Assembly (NCBI GenBank): GCA_963545565.1 | Contig: CAUUJV010000002.1 | Span: forward strand, 62,001-126,000 | Source of the DNA: CAUUJV01 sp963545565 | GTDB lineage: Bacteria; Actinomycetota; Actinomycetes; Actinomycetales; Bifidobacteriaceae | Reading direction: 5' to 3' | Length of the DNA: 64,000 nucleotides | Part shown: positions 54,354 to 63,139 of the stretch, in pieces | Position numbering within the stretch: the first letter of the stretch is position 1 | How the letters are laid out: every line of letters starts with the position of its first letter | The notes under the pieces: model-generated | Databases searched by the model: none | What the model was told of the DNA's origin: nothing | The model's input: the letters and a program-made list of their open reading frames with translations, nothing else | Made by a program: the position numbers and the translations under genes

Positions 54354-55511
54354 TTAGAAGAAAGTGGCTGCCAACACCACGAAAGGAAAAGCTAAAAGAA
54401 CACACTGTAAAGACGCTAGAGAGAACATCAGTTGTGCAGGGAACGGCTGAAGAGCTTTTTTACGAAGCCCATACAGGGATTCTCCTTCAAGTGGAGGATT
54501 GCACCGTGCAATTATGCGATTAATAAGGATTGTAATTACCAATCCTGGGACTATGGAGAGTATTGGAGAAAAGCCGTACTTGATAAAATCAAGCGTCCCA
54601 AGGAAAGCAATACCAAATGCCGCTTCGCTGAAGAAAAGAAGTAGCGTTAAGGATGCAGAATACCCCATACGAACTGCGAGAGTCTTTTTTCCACTCATCT
54701 CGTCAGATTTGATATCTCGAATATTATTGACAAGTAGTACTGCGCATGACGACAATCCGCTGACGATTGCTCCCCCAAAGCCAGCAATCCCAATCTCCCC
54801 TGTCAGAAGAAATTCAGTTCCCAAAACAGCAACAAGTCCAAAAAAGACAAAAACTGCGAGCTCGCCAAATCCTGCATATCCATAAGGATTTTTGCCGCCA
54901 GTATAAAACCAAGCCGCAATAACTGAAACAATACCTACAAATAGAAGTAGCCAGCGACCACTGATGATGCACGCAAAAAGTCCTGTAAGGCAAGAAATTC
55001 CGGCCGCAACTACAGCAGCGCGAAGCACTAACTTTTGCTCTACTCCACTAGCTACGAGGCGACTTGGCGTGTCAAGATTGACAGAGCTTGCACGATTTGC
55101 AGGAGATACAGAAAAGGTAAAAAAAGCAGAAGAGACAAATTTATCAGTTTCAACAATAGGGCTTTGTCGATCAGTTTGTTCGGTTTTTTCCAAGTGCTCA
55201 GAATTGTTTTCTGCTCGCCCAGCGCCAGTCCGCCCAGCGTCCGTTCCACGAATCCCATCGGAATAGTCGTTAGCGAAGTTTACGGCGATCTGCAATCCGA
55301 CGGCAACAACGAGAGCCAAGAAGAAAAGAACAAGATAGGACGTTCGCCATACTAAATCTGCCCCAAAACTTGCGATTACGTTCACAAGGGTCGAATCATC
55401 AACAATTGCAGCGGCCCCACCTATAAAAACAGCCGCAATACCAGCCGACAATGTTCGCAAGCGTACACCTGCAATCCATTGGCGAACGGTACCGCGGCTA
55501 TGTGATGCCAT
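54354..55511 (-). CDS. menA: MenA-type prenyltransferase (1,4-dihydroxy-2-naphthoate)
   Basis: UbiA-superfamily membrane enzyme that attaches a polyprenyl chain to an aromatic ring, as in menaquinone synthesis. It has about eight membrane spans and the first Asp-rich motif NDYSDGIRGTDAG. Between it and the next conserved patch (PSRLVASGV) lies a polar insert of about 50 residues not usual for MenA. The second Asp motif NIRDIKSDEMSGKK is intact. No other men gene is in the window, and fermentative bifidobacteria are not known for menaquinone respiration, so the real substrate deserves caution. It is 22 bases after lysS. Confidence 0.85.
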   Translation of the reverse strand: MASHSRGTVRQWIAGVRLRTLSAGIAAVFIGGAAAIVDDSTLVNVIASFGADLVWRTSYLVLFFLALVVAVGLQIAVNFANDYSDGIRGTDAGRTGAGRAENNSEHLEKTEQTDRQSPIVETDKFVSSAFFTFSVSPANRASSVNLDTPSRLVASGVEQKLVLRAAVVAAGISCLTGLFACIISGRWLLLFVGIVSVIAAWFYTGGKNPYGYAGFGELAVFVFFGLVAVLGTEFLLTGEIGIAGFGGAIVSGLSSCAVLLVNNIRDIKSDEMSGKKTLAVRMGYSASLTLLLFFSEAAFGIAFLGTLDFIKYGFSPILSIVPGLVITILINRIIARCNPPLEGESLYGLRKKALQPFPAQLMFSLASLQCVLLAFPFVVLAATFF

Positions 55512-55533
55512 AAACCAGATTTTACTAGCTTTA

Positions 55534-57243
55534 CTAGCTGTTGATTGGCTTTACGAGCGGGAAAGTAATAGTTTCTCGAATCGTTGCACCGGTAAGAGCA
55601 ATGAGCAAACGATCCAAGCCCATTCCCATTCCGCCAGCTGGAGGCATGCCCACACCAAGCGCTTCGATGAAGTCCTCGTCAATGTCCATTGCTTCATCAT
55701 CCCCAGCCATAGCCATTTTTGCCTGAGCCACCAGACGATCTCTCTGAACAACAGGATCATTGAGCTCAGAATAAGCAGTGCCAAGTTCAAAGCCACGAAT
55801 ATAAAGATCCCACTTCTCAGTCACACCTGCAACAGAACGATGAGATTTGGTTAGCGGACTTGTTTCTACCGGGAAATCACGCACAAATGTTGGCTGCCAC
55901 AAGGTCTGAGGGTCTTCAGTGTAGAAATGGTCCCACAAATGTTCAATCAGCTTGCCGTGATTCTCAACCTTGTCGCGCTCAACACCAAGCTTGTCTGCAA
56001 ACTTACCAAGAGTTTCAACAGAAGTTTCAGGAGTAATCTCTTCGCCTAGGCTTTCAGAAAGGGAGCCGTACATAGAGATAGACTTCCACTCACCACCAAC
56101 ATCATACTTTGTGCCATCTGCCAAAGTTACTTCCGTGGATCCGAACGCGTCAATCGCCGCTTGCTGTACAAGAGACTTAGTGAGTTTAGCCATGGTGTCA
56201 TAAGTGCCGTACGCTTCATATGCTTCAATAGTTGTGAACTCTGGAGCGTGCGTGCCATCAGCACCCTCATTGCGGAATGCGCGATTGATCTCAAACACAC
56301 GGTCAATACCGCCTACAAGCATGCGCTTCAAGAAAAGCTCTGGAGCGATGCGTAGATAGAGATCCATGTCGAAAGCATTCATATAGGTAGTAAATGGACG
56401 CGCAGCCGCACCACCGCGAATAGCCTGAAGCATAGGTGTTTCAGCTTCCATATAACCGCGGCTCTCAAAATTACGGCGAAGCGAGGAAACAACTTTTGCA
56501 CGGTTGCGAACCATATCACGCATTTTGTCATCCACAATCATGCCCAAATATGGTTTACGCGTGCGCTGCTCTTCGTTCAAATCCTTGTGCATTGCCGGAA
56601 GCGGGCGCAGAGCCTTTGTTGCAATCTGCCATTCAGACGCAAAAACAGAAAGCTCACCTGTCTTGGAAGCAACGACCTTGCCCTTAATAAACAAGTGATC
56701 TCCCAAATCAACAAGCTGCTTGAAAGACTTCAAAGAATCAGCGCCTACTTCACGCTTGGAAATCATGCCCTGAATATGAGTTCCATCACCTGCCGCAAGC
56801 TGAACGAAGCAGAGACCGCCACCATTACGCAAAAAGATTACGCGCCCAGCAACACCCACAATATCTTCAGTTTCATCGCCAGCTTTGAGTTTGCCATCAT
56901 ACTTTTCACGAACCTTCTGAATCGTTGAAGTAATATCGAGCGTAATCGGGTAAGGATTGATGCCCTCTTTAAGCATGAGAGCACGCTTGGCAACGCGCAT
57001 TTGCACCTGTTCAGGGTGAGCATTTGAGCCGAATTCCTTGTTAGAAGGGTCAATTGCCTCATCAAGGGTTGCACCATCATTGATGCGCTGTGCAATCGCT
57101 TCATCTTGAGACTGCAGCAGTTCTGCACGTTCGACAGTGGTCATAATATGCTGTTCAGATTCAGCATTTTCCTCATTATGCAAATTTGCTGCATCCTGTG
57201 CTGCACTCTGTGCATTATCGAAATTCTCTGTAGCGTCAGTCAT
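55534..57243 (-). CDS. lysS: Lysyl-tRNA synthetase (class II)
   Basis: Charges tRNA-Lys. The N-terminal OB-fold anticodon-binding domain follows an acidic extension of about 70 residues. Class II motifs are clear: motif 2 around RIAPELFLKRMLVGG and FRNEGADGTHAPEFT, and motif 3 GMGMGLDRLLIALTG near the end. Length 569 exceeds E. coli LysS (505) by the N-terminal extension. menA follows 22 bases downstream. Confidence 0.97.
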   Translation of the reverse strand: MTDATENFDNAQSAAQDAANLHNEENAESEQHIMTTVERAELLQSQDEAIAQRINDGATLDEAIDPSNKEFGSNAHPEQVQMRVAKRALMLKEGINPYPITLDITSTIQKVREKYDGKLKAGDETEDIVGVAGRVIFLRNGGGLCFVQLAAGDGTHIQGMISKREVGADSLKSFKQLVDLGDHLFIKGKVVASKTGELSVFASEWQIATKALRPLPAMHKDLNEEQRTRKPYLGMIVDDKMRDMVRNRAKVVSSLRRNFESRGYMEAETPMLQAIRGGAAARPFTTYMNAFDMDLYLRIAPELFLKRMLVGGIDRVFEINRAFRNEGADGTHAPEFTTIEAYEAYGTYDTMAKLTKSLVQQAAIDAFGSTEVTLADGTKYDVGGEWKSISMYGSLSESLGEEITPETSVETLGKFADKLGVERDKVENHGKLIEHLWDHFYTEDPQTLWQPTFVRDFPVETSPLTKSHRSVAGVTEKWDLYIRGFELGTAYSELNDPVVQRDRLVAQAKMAMAGDDEAMDIDEDFIEALGVGMPPAGGMGMGLDRLLIALTGATIRETITFPLVKPINS

Positions 57244-57357
57244 AAAGCAAAAGTCTACGCAAAGCCCACGAAGTAAAGCAGCACTAGCAATACACTAACA
57301 ACAGCACCAACAAGTTGCCGAATCTTCGCCCGTCGGTATAATATCAATCAAGGTTCG

Positions 57358-57434
57358 CGGGCTGTAGCGCAGTTTGGTAGCGCGCCTCGTTCGGGACGAG
57401 GAGGCCGCGGGTTCAAATCCCGCCAGCCCGACCA
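57358..57434 (+). tRNA. tRNA-Pro (CGG)
   Basis: Cloverleaf with acceptor CGGGCTG / CAGCCCG, anticodon arm CCTCG-TTCGGGA-CGAGG giving CGG, and T-arm GCGGG-TTCAAAT-CCCGC. The 3' CCA is encoded (57432-57434). Confidence 0.96.
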
Positions 57435-57476
57435 TTTGAAGGCTCCTAGGAATAAGGGCTTTTTACTTACATGCGA

Positions 57477-58157
57477 CTACTGCACATGATGGTCAATAGT
57501 TTTAGCAATTCCATCGCCAAGCATTTGTACAATTTGCACAAGGATAATGCATAAAACAACTGCTACAGCCATAACATCGTATTGGTACCGCTGGTAGCCG
57601 TAGCGAATAGCAATATCACCAAGGCCACCTGCACCGACAGTGCCAGCCATTGCAGAGAAACCAAAGAGCGTGATAAAAGTCAATGCTGCTCCGCGTATAA
57701 GCGATGGCAGACTTTCAAAAAGCAAGACTTTGAAAACAATCTGAGCATTACTCGCGCCGAAGCTTTGTGCCGCTTCAATGAGCCCGCCATCAACCTCAGC
57801 AAGAGATTGCTCTACTACACGAGCCACAAATGGCGCAGCAGTAACAACAAGAGGAACCACAGCACCCGGCACACCTAAAGATGTTCCCACAATGAGCCTT
57901 GTTACTGGAATCAAAGCCACTAACAAAATAATAAAAGGAACAGAGCGAACAATGTTGACTATCGTGCCCAAAAATCCGTGAACAAACGAATTCGGCTTGA
58001 TGCCGTTCTTTGCAGAAGTTACTAAGAATACGCCAGATGGTAAGCCAATCACGTAAGCTAGAAGAGTAGCCACAGTGGTCATAATGAGAGTGTCAATGAC
58101 ACCTTGAACAAGTAAATCACCATAATTCGCGATAAATTCTGTAATGGCTGCGTTCAT
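57477..58157 (-). CDS. metI: Methionine ABC transporter permease
   Basis: Inner-membrane permease of the MetNIQ importer. The 226 residues have five membrane spans and the ATPase-docking EAA-type loop (IEAAQSFGASNAQIVFKVLL). It starts one base after the metN stop, and the minus-strand order metQ-metN-metI is complete here. It ends convergent with tRNA-Pro. Confidence 0.94.
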   Translation of the reverse strand: MNAAITEFIANYGDLLVQGVIDTLIMTTVATLLAYVIGLPSGVFLVTSAKNGIKPNSFVHGFLGTIVNIVRSVPFIILLVALIPVTRLIVGTSLGVPGAVVPLVVTAAPFVARVVEQSLAEVDGGLIEAAQSFGASNAQIVFKVLLFESLPSLIRGAALTFITLFGFSAMAGTVGAGGLGDIAIRYGYQRYQYDVMAVAVVLCIILVQIVQMLGDGIAKTIDHHVQ

Positions 58158-58158
58158 T

Positions 58159-58947
58159 CTAATTTGCTCCTTGAGTGGTATTAGCTGAATTCTTTCGACG
58201 ATGATTTTCCACCTGTGCGTTGTGCATCAGAGTTTTCAAAATAGTGCTTTGTGGATGTGCAAAAAGCTCTTCAGTATCACCAATTTCTACAATTTGCCCG
58301 TCATCAATCATGGCAATCCTGTCGCAAATATTGTGTGCCACAGATAACGAATGAGTAATAATTACAAGAGTTACTCCAAGTTCTTGATTGATGCGATGGA
58401 GCAAATCGAGGATGGACGCAGTTGTGGTAGAGTCAAGCGCACTCGTAGCCTCATCGCACAACATAATTGACGGATTACGCGCAAGTGCACGAGCAATAGC
58501 TACGCGCTGCTGCTGGCCGCCCGAAAGTTGAGAAGGATACCGATCTTCAAAGTCGGATAACCCCACAAGAGAAAGCAAATAGCGCGCACGATCCTCACGC
58601 TTACCTTTATCAACGCCTGAAAGCTCTAACGGAAAAGTAACATTGCGTAACACAGTGCGCTGCTGAAATAGGCTGAAATTCTGGAAAATCATTCCGATAT
58701 TCGCGCGCAATTCACTCAACTGCCGCCCTTTAGCGTCTGTCACATCTTTCCCGTCGATGAGCACACGCCCTGTAGTCGGCCGTTCAAGTAGGTTAATGCA
58801 ACGAACAAGCGTAGATTTCCCAGCTCCTGACGAGCCCAAGATGCCAAATACTTCACCTGAATCAATTGTCACATTAATATCATGCAAAACTTCGTGGCTA
58901 CCAGACGCACTGTCATAGCTTTTATGCAGATGTTCAAGTTGAATCAT
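58159..58947 (-). CDS. metN: Methionine ABC transporter ATP-binding protein
   Basis: ATPase of the MetNIQ importer. It has Walker A GSSGAGKST, signature LSGGQQQRVAIARAL, Walker B LCDEATSALD and the switch His in VIITHSLSV. The C-terminal regulatory ACT-like domain found in E. coli MetN is missing; the protein ends shortly after the ATPase core. The start at ATG 58945-58947 (MIQLEHLHKSY) fits the family better than two upstream in-frame ATGs. No strong ribosome-binding site is seen. It follows metQ after a 159-base gap. Confidence 0.94.
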   Translation of the reverse strand: MIQLEHLHKSYDSASGSHEVLHDINVTIDSGEVFGILGSSGAGKSTLVRCINLLERPTTGRVLIDGKDVTDAKGRQLSELRANIGMIFQNFSLFQQRTVLRNVTFPLELSGVDKGKREDRARYLLSLVGLSDFEDRYPSQLSGGQQQRVAIARALARNPSIMLCDEATSALDSTTTASILDLLHRINQELGVTLVIITHSLSVAHNICDRIAMIDDGQIVEIGDTEELFAHPQSTILKTLMHNAQVENHRRKNSANTTQGAN

Positions 58948-59106
58948 AAAAAAACCAATCATTAAAAAAGGGATGAAATAGATAGAAAGTTGAGAGAACA
59001 CAAGAGCCATAGAACAGCATTCAGTGCTATTCTATGGCGGATTTGCGTATCTCCCGTGTATGCAAATATGCAAGTGTCCTGGGGCGAGTCTTAGAATCTT
59101 AAAATT

Positions 59107-59940
59107 TTAGAATACTGGGACCACAGCTCCCTTGAATGTGTTATTTATATATTTACGAACCTTAGAGGATGTCAATGCCTTGGCGAGAGCCTTGATCTTT
59201 GCAGATTTTTGGTTCCCATCCTTAACAACGAGAATATTCGCGTATGTTTGTGCAGCAACGTCTCCAGCTTTTTCTGTAGCAAGAGCATCCTTAGCTGGGT
59301 CAAAATCTGCCTGAATTGCATAATTTCCGTTTAACGCAGCGATATCAACATCTTTAATAACTGTAGGTACAACTGCTGCCTCAAGCTCTTTGAATTGTAA
59401 ATTCTTAGGGTTTGACGTGATATCTTTCGTCGTAGCATTGATATCTGTAGGGTCTTTAAGCTCGATCAAACCTGCAGATTCAAGAAGTAACAATGCGCGA
59501 GCCTCATTAGTTGCATCGTTAGGAACGGCCACAGTAGCACCATCTTGCAAATCATCCAGAGACGAGGTCTTACCTGGATAAAGGCCAAAAGGTTCAAAGT
59601 GCACAGCCTCTACCGACACCAGATGCGTACCTCGCTCCTTGTTAAAATTATCCAAATACGGTTTATGCTGGAAATAATTCGCGTCTACTTCACCCTCTTC
59701 TGTGGCAGTATTGGGCTGCACATAGTCAGTAAATTCCTTAATATTGAGGGTATAGCCTTGCTTTTCAAGTAGTGGTTTGACTGCTTTTTCCAAAATTTGT
59801 GCGTGCGGCGTAGGGCTTGCAGCGATAGTAATCGTTTTATCATCATTTGTGCTGGCGCTGTTTGTGCCACACCCTGCAAGCGCCCCAGATGTGAGCGCAA
59901 CTACTACAGCCAAAATAGCCGCTGCCTTCTTCTTAAGCAT
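59107..59940 (-). CDS. metQ: Methionine-binding lipoprotein (NlpA/MetQ family)
   Basis: Extracytoplasmic binding lipoprotein of the MetNIQ importer. The signal peptide ends in a lipobox (ALAGC). The mature protein has the NlpA-family features ASPTPHAQILEKAVKPLL and the conserved VDANYFQHKPYLDNFN. The start is set by GGAGAG four bases before ATG 59938-59940; a longer in-frame version would spoil the signal. It heads the metQ-N-I set. No SAM riboswitch was recognised in the 170 bases upstream. Confidence 0.94.
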   Translation of the reverse strand: MLKKKAAAILAVVVALTSGALAGCGTNSASTNDDKTITIAASPTPHAQILEKAVKPLLEKQGYTLNIKEFTDYVQPNTATEEGEVDANYFQHKPYLDNFNKERGTHLVSVEAVHFEPFGLYPGKTSSLDDLQDGATVAVPNDATNEARALLLLESAGLIELKDPTDINATTKDITSNPKNLQFKELEAAVVPTVIKDVDIAALNGNYAIQADFDPAKDALATEKAGDVAAQTYANILVVKDGNQKSAKIKALAKALTSSKVRKYINNTFKGAVVPVF

Positions 59941-60216
59941 TGTTCTCTCCTTCAATCTCTTCCGATTTCTTCCGATTTTCTTCTCACGATTGCTGTGCCT
60001 AAACACTGACGTTGAACACCAATATAGAGCTTGAAAGAAGCACAACACAGGCCTTACTTATAGGAGTTAGTTATAATTGGTGCGAGATAGTTGGATTTTT
60101 GCGGAAAAAGACTTTAGAAAAGACTCTAAAAATTTAGTAAGTTGCTTGCTCTTCGCATGTAGAGCACAAGCAAAGTCATCCGCAAGCATCATGACAGTGT
60201 CTGAGATAATGGCATT

Positions 60217-62256
60217 ATGAGTGAGTCATTTTCTGCATCAAATACCGAATTCCCCGCTGACTTTCATACTGAATACTCCGCTGCTGATTCTTCTTTCGAT
60301 GTTGACAAATTCACATCAGGATTAGATGCTATCTTCGCAGCTCACAAGGCAAGCACTGACGCCGAGCCATATCTGTTGGAAGCATTGCAGCAAACCATTG
60401 ACGCCGATGATCAAGCTGCCCAACTCACAGTGTTGAACGAACTTATGGGGTTCTACAGGTCGCAGGGCAAACATCAAGAGAACATGCGAATAGCCCAAAT
60501 CAGCCTAGATTTAGCACTAAGCATGGGACTAGAAGGCACAGAAACGTGGGCTACAGTGCTCATCAATGCAGCAACAGCCATGCGAGCTGCGGGAGAATAC
60601 GACCAATCCAAAATGTTGTATGACCAAGCATTAACAACTGCCCAAAAAGTTTATTCTCCTCATGATCGCCGTCTTGCTGCCCTGCACAACAATCTTTCGA
60701 TTCTCTACTCTCAGATGGGAAGTGTAACCGAGGCAGAGAATCAGCTGCGTGAAGCCCTCAGCATCATTACTGATTCCAGCACAGACCCAGATAATGACAT
60801 TGACGTAGCAACAAGCCACACAAACCTTGCGCTGCTTCTCCTCGACACAAATCAGTTAGACGAAGCACTGTCTGAAGCAAGAGCAGCAATAGCAATTTAT
60901 AACAATGATTCATCGAAAAATCTTAAAGAGAGTGCACATTATGCTTCTGCGCTTGCCGGCTATGCTCAAGCTCTTCTGCGCAATGGAAACATTGGCGAGG
61001 CAATCAACAATTACCGTGATGCGCTTGAAATAATTGAGGAACGGTATGGCGTAGACACTGATTATTACCGCACAACTAAACAAAATCTTGATACGGCAAT
61101 TGCTATACAAGATCAAGTTAGCGAGATGAAAAAATCAGACGTACAACTACCGCCCGAAACAGAAAAACAAGAAGAAAAATTCGTAGAATCTAAGCAGGCA
61201 GCAATCCACTCGGATTCTCAGGTATCCAGCCCAACAATAAAAACAATTAAGGGCCTTGAGCTTTCTAAGGCATATTGGGAAAAGTTCGGAAAGCCGCTGC
61301 TGAACGAGAAATATTCGGAATATCAATCTCGTATCGCCGTTGGCCTAGTAGGGCATGGCTCAGAATGTTACGGTTTTGATGATGAAATTTCGCACGACCA
61401 TGATTTCGGCCCAGGGTTCTGTTTGTGGCTAACTACCGAAGATTACGCCAAAATTGGTGAGAAACTTCAAGCCGACTATGACCAGCTTCCGAAAGAATTT
61501 ATGGGGTATAGCGCTCGTGTAGAAACACCTCGGGCACAAGGCAAGCGCAAACGTGTAGGCGTATTTTCAATCGACGAATTCTTCGAATCAATTACAGGCC
61601 TTGCGAGCGCTCCAAGTTCACATGAACCTCATTTGTGGCTGAGTCTCGATGAAGCAACACTTGCTGCAGCTACGAATGGCCGGATTTTTACAGATCAATT
61701 AGGTGCTTTCTCGTCTCGTCGTCAGGGTTTTAAGAATATGCCTGAAGATGTTCGTCTTTCGTTGATTTCACGCCGTTTAGGAATGATCAGCCAATCAGGG
61801 CAGTACAATGTCGAGCGCATGCTCAAACGCAATGACTCCGCGGGAGCAATGATGGCCATATCCCAATTTGTGGATGCCACCAGCTCGCTTGTATTTCTTA
61901 TGAATAATCCACTCTCTGCAGGTTATGCACCGTACTATAAATGGCGCTTTGCTGGATTGCGCGCATTGAGCTCTCGTATGGCAACTCGACTTCCTCAGGT
62001 GTGTGAGCAGCTTGAATCTGTGCTTCGCTTGGCTTCTGCAGCCTGCTATGGAGGCGCGAGTTTCGGTGAGGGAGGCAAAGGTAGTTCGCAGGCGCAAAAA
62101 GAACTTGCAGAGCTTATCTCTTCAATCTGCACTGAAATTGCCAATGAATTGCGAGTAGAAGAGTTAAGTACGCTCGCAGATGACTTTTTAGAATGGCATC
62201 GGCCGTATGTAGAGTCTCATATAGAGAGCAGTAATCCAATTTTGAGGAGCCTTTAA
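60217..62256 (+). CDS. TPR protein with C-terminal nucleotidyltransferase-like DUF4037 domain
   Basis: A 679-residue cytoplasmic protein. Residues about 60-310 form tetratricopeptide repeats of the kinesin-light-chain type (AALHNNLSILYSQMGSVTEA, ATSHTNLALLLLDTNQLDEA). A charged linker follows. From about 350 the DUF4037 domain carries GHGSECYGFDDEISHDHDFG at residues 379-398: a G-S motif with a D-x-D (D394, D396), as in pol-beta-type nucleotidyltransferases. A helical C-terminal region closes it. The next gene (DUF4125) begins one base after its stop. Function is unknown; nucleotidyl transfer is inferred from the motif. Confidence 0.85.
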   Translation: MSESFSASNTEFPADFHTEYSAADSSFDVDKFTSGLDAIFAAHKASTDAEPYLLEALQQTIDADDQAAQLTVLNELMGFYRSQGKHQENMRIAQISLDLALSMGLEGTETWATVLINAATAMRAAGEYDQSKMLYDQALTTAQKVYSPHDRRLAALHNNLSILYSQMGSVTEAENQLREALSIITDSSTDPDNDIDVATSHTNLALLLLDTNQLDEALSEARAAIAIYNNDSSKNLKESAHYASALAGYAQALLRNGNIGEAINNYRDALEIIEERYGVDTDYYRTTKQNLDTAIAIQDQVSEMKKSDVQLPPETEKQEEKFVESKQAAIHSDSQVSSPTIKTIKGLELSKAYWEKFGKPLLNEKYSEYQSRIAVGLVGHGSECYGFDDEISHDHDFGPGFCLWLTTEDYAKIGEKLQADYDQLPKEFMGYSARVETPRAQGKRKRVGVFSIDEFFESITGLASAPSSHEPHLWLSLDEATLAAATNGRIFTDQLGAFSSRRQGFKNMPEDVRLSLISRRLGMISQSGQYNVERMLKRNDSAGAMMAISQFVDATSSLVFLMNNPLSAGYAPYYKWRFAGLRALSSRMATRLPQVCEQLESVLRLASAACYGGASFGEGGKGSSQAQKELAELISSICTEIANELRVEELSTLADDFLEWHRPYVESHIESSNPILRSL

Positions 62257-62257
62257 T

Positions 62258-62896
62258 ATGAAGGAGTCTTTAGCGAATATGTTGGAACAGGTAGCAGAAT
62301 CTATCGTGCAGCATGAATGGAATCAGTTTCAACTTGTTAACAACGAAGGCGGACGTGCTGCATGCCAAGGCAATTGGCCTACTTTTCATCAAATGCGCAT
62401 CAGCCAATTCCTCACATGGACCCAGGACATGCTCAATAGTTACGCGGATGATTTGGATAATGCAGATGCCGCACATCGTAATCTACTAACCGAAAAATAT
62501 GCTCGCATGATGGAATCTACTGATCCAGATTATTATCATCGAGAACTCGAAGCAGCACTCCCCCGTTTAAGCGCAGAACGCGTTGAAACTCAGGAAGCAA
62601 TTATTAAGCAGCAGGTTGAATGGGCTCGTGATTTTATGAACTCATACCCTAAGCTTGGTGCAGGAATGCGTGTTCTCACAACCCAACAAGATACTCGTGA
62701 CGTAACGAGTTTTGAAACCTATTTGCGTGGAGAACTCAGCACATATTCTGATAAGACTTTGGCTTTATATAATGATTTTGTTCAAGACTTGGTCAAAAAT
62801 GGTCACAATCTGACCCAAAAAACTCTCGAATTTACTATTAAGCTCGGTGGATTTGCAAATCTTGATGAGGCAGAAGCGGCGCAACAGGCAGCATAA
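62258..62896 (+). CDS. DUF4125 protein, partner of the DUF4037 protein
   Basis: A 212-residue, mostly helical, soluble protein with the DUF4125 hallmark near the N-terminus (VNNEGGRAACQGNWPTF) and a Glu/Arg-rich middle. It starts one base after the TPR-DUF4037 stop with AGGAG inside the upstream gene's end, so the two are translationally coupled. From memory the two families are often found together; no search was possible. No catalytic motif was recognised; a substrate or regulator role for the neighbouring nucleotidyltransferase is only a guess. Confidence 0.82.
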   Translation: MKESLANMLEQVAESIVQHEWNQFQLVNNEGGRAACQGNWPTFHQMRISQFLTWTQDMLNSYADDLDNADAAHRNLLTEKYARMMESTDPDYYHRELEAALPRLSAERVETQEAIIKQQVEWARDFMNSYPKLGAGMRVLTTQQDTRDVTSFETYLRGELSTYSDKTLALYNDFVQDLVKNGHNLTQKTLEFTIKLGGFANLDEAEAAQQAA

Positions 62897-62913
62897 TTTG
62901 AACGTATACTCAA

Positions 62914-62995
62914 TGAGCAAGCTACGCAACACAAGGCACAGCAAATATCATCTCATATAGGATTTCATATTTTGGACTCTTGTGTTACATGCTCA
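62914..62995 (+). terminator. Gapped hairpin after the DUF4125 gene
   Basis: TGAGCA...AACACAAG (62914-62935) can pair with CTTGTGTT...TGCTCA (62979-62995) across an eight- and a three-base bulge. A short T stretch follows. It may end the DUF4037/DUF4125 transcript. Confidence 0.4.
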
Positions 62996-63030
62996 GTTTA
63001 CATAAGAACAAAGAATTTACTTGCGTTTTC

Positions 63031-63101
63031 GGTAAATGTTAACACCACGTAACATTACCCAGAAATTTTCTTATTGCTTTGCAACTTTTCTGCCATACAA
63101 T
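63031..63101 (+). promoter_or_regulatory. gdhA promoter with upstream inverted repeat
   Basis: TTGCTT (63074-63079), a 16-base spacer and TACAAT (63096-63101) make the likely promoter. Just upstream AATGTTA-N8-TAACATT (core of 63031-63059, extending to GGTAA and TTACC with one bulged base) is a strong inverted repeat, in a place suited to an activator or nitrogen regulator. Confidence 0.6.
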
Positions 63102-63139
63102 TGCGTTCAGTTCAAGGCAACAGTTTCGTAGGAGGAAAC

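Noticed and set aside
60049..60216. SAM riboswitch ahead of metQ
   Set aside because: No conserved S-box stems or terminator hairpin were seen in this gap.
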